Below are positions 5,261 to 5,327 of a DNA stretch of 5,327 bases, in pieces. A model generated the notes under the pieces. That model had not been told where the DNA came from, made no database searches, and worked only from the letters and a program-made list of their open reading frames with translations. Made by a program: the position numbers and the translations under genes. Source of the stretch: Treponema sp. (GTDB taxonomy: Bacteria; Spirochaetota; Spirochaetia; Treponematales; Breznakiellaceae); NCBI GenBank assembly GCA_031258505.1, contig JAIRMT010000088.1, positions 1-5,327 on the forward strand. The letters are read 5' to 3'. Numbering within the stretch: position 1 is the stretch's first letter; each line of letters starts with the position of its first letter.

Positions 5261-5327
5261 TGCTAGACCTTGTTTCGCCGGCGCCAAACTTTGTTTCGCC
5301 GGCGCAACGCTTTGTTTCGCCGGCGCA
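5250..5327 (-). CDS. 3' end of an open frame of heptapeptide repeats (partial)
   Basis: Entering from the window edge, the minus strand reads CAGETKRCAGETKF then GAGETRSSRDK and a TAA at 5250-5252, with no stop in 25 codons. The peptide period of seven residues (AGET followed by three variable residues) follows from the 21-bp DNA repeat. The plus strand is also open here (CFAGAKLCFAGATLCFAGA), so openness alone does not prove coding. The stop lies inside the duplicated junction sequence, so any gene end here was created by fusion to it. Protein identity is unknown; it may be only a minisatellite. Confidence 0.3.
   Translation of the reverse strand, partial: CAGETKRCAGETKFGAGETRSSRDK
5270..5327. 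repeat. 21-bp tandem repeat, three copies, reaching the window edge
   Basis: The core TTGTTTCGCCGGCGC occurs at 5270-5284, 5291-5305 and 5312-5326, exactly 21 bp apart. The spacers are CAAACT and AACGCT. Each core holds the perfect palindrome CGCCGGCG. The period is far too short for a CRISPR array. The array probably continues beyond 5327. It could be a minisatellite, a coding repeat, or iterated protein-binding sites. Confidence 0.9.

Noticed and set aside
5270..5327. Start of a CRISPR array
   Set aside because: The period is 21 bp with six-base, partly similar spacers, far shorter than any repeat-spacer unit.

Overview
The window carries one carbohydrate-type ABC importer operon and its likely regulator, all on the minus strand. 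Base composition is moderate (about half G+C by eye). The LplB/LplC-type permeases, the LipO-type binding protein and its 'TFAG-GGG' signal-peptide end with no lipobox cysteine resemble what is common in treponemes. A spirochaete such as a Treponema is my best guess, but Firmicutes such as Paenibacillus carry the same transporter family, so this is an inference.

Layout in the direction of transcription (right to left): (a) 5250-5327, the 3' end of an open frame made of 21-bp tandem repeats that runs off the window; (b) 5005-5249, an operon leader holding a second copy (5173-5260) of the lplC/SBP junction sequence, including a ribosome binding site and nine codons of a binding-protein signal peptide, followed by non-homologous sequence; (c) lplB-like permease 4063-5004; (d) lplC-like permease 3175-4053, 9 bp further on; (e) a 60-bp spacer with a hairpin and T8 tract; (f) LipO-like solute-binding protein 1543-3114; (g) 1387-1542, an in-frame continuation past the SBP stop codon that reads like the C-terminus of another binding protein and contains a strong hairpin; (h) about 200 bp of non-coding or decayed sequence with a 13-bp inverted repeat; (i) a LacI-family repressor 152-1186; (j) a long hairpin at 51-85 downstream of it.

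How the genes work together: the binding protein captures a sugar or oligosaccharide (possibly a polysaccharide breakdown product) and delivers it to the two-subunit LplB/LplC channel. No ATPase gene is present, as is usual for this family, so a shared MsmK/UgpC-type ATPase elsewhere probably powers it. The LacI-type protein probably senses the same or a related sugar and controls the operon.

The most interesting part is the flanking debris rather than the genes. A signal-peptide stub of an SBP lies upstream of lplB, and an SBP-like C-terminal remnant lies downstream of the intact SBP. The intact operon is therefore bracketed by binding-protein fragments, which suggests recombination between paralogous importer operons or insertion of a cassette into a resident SBP gene.
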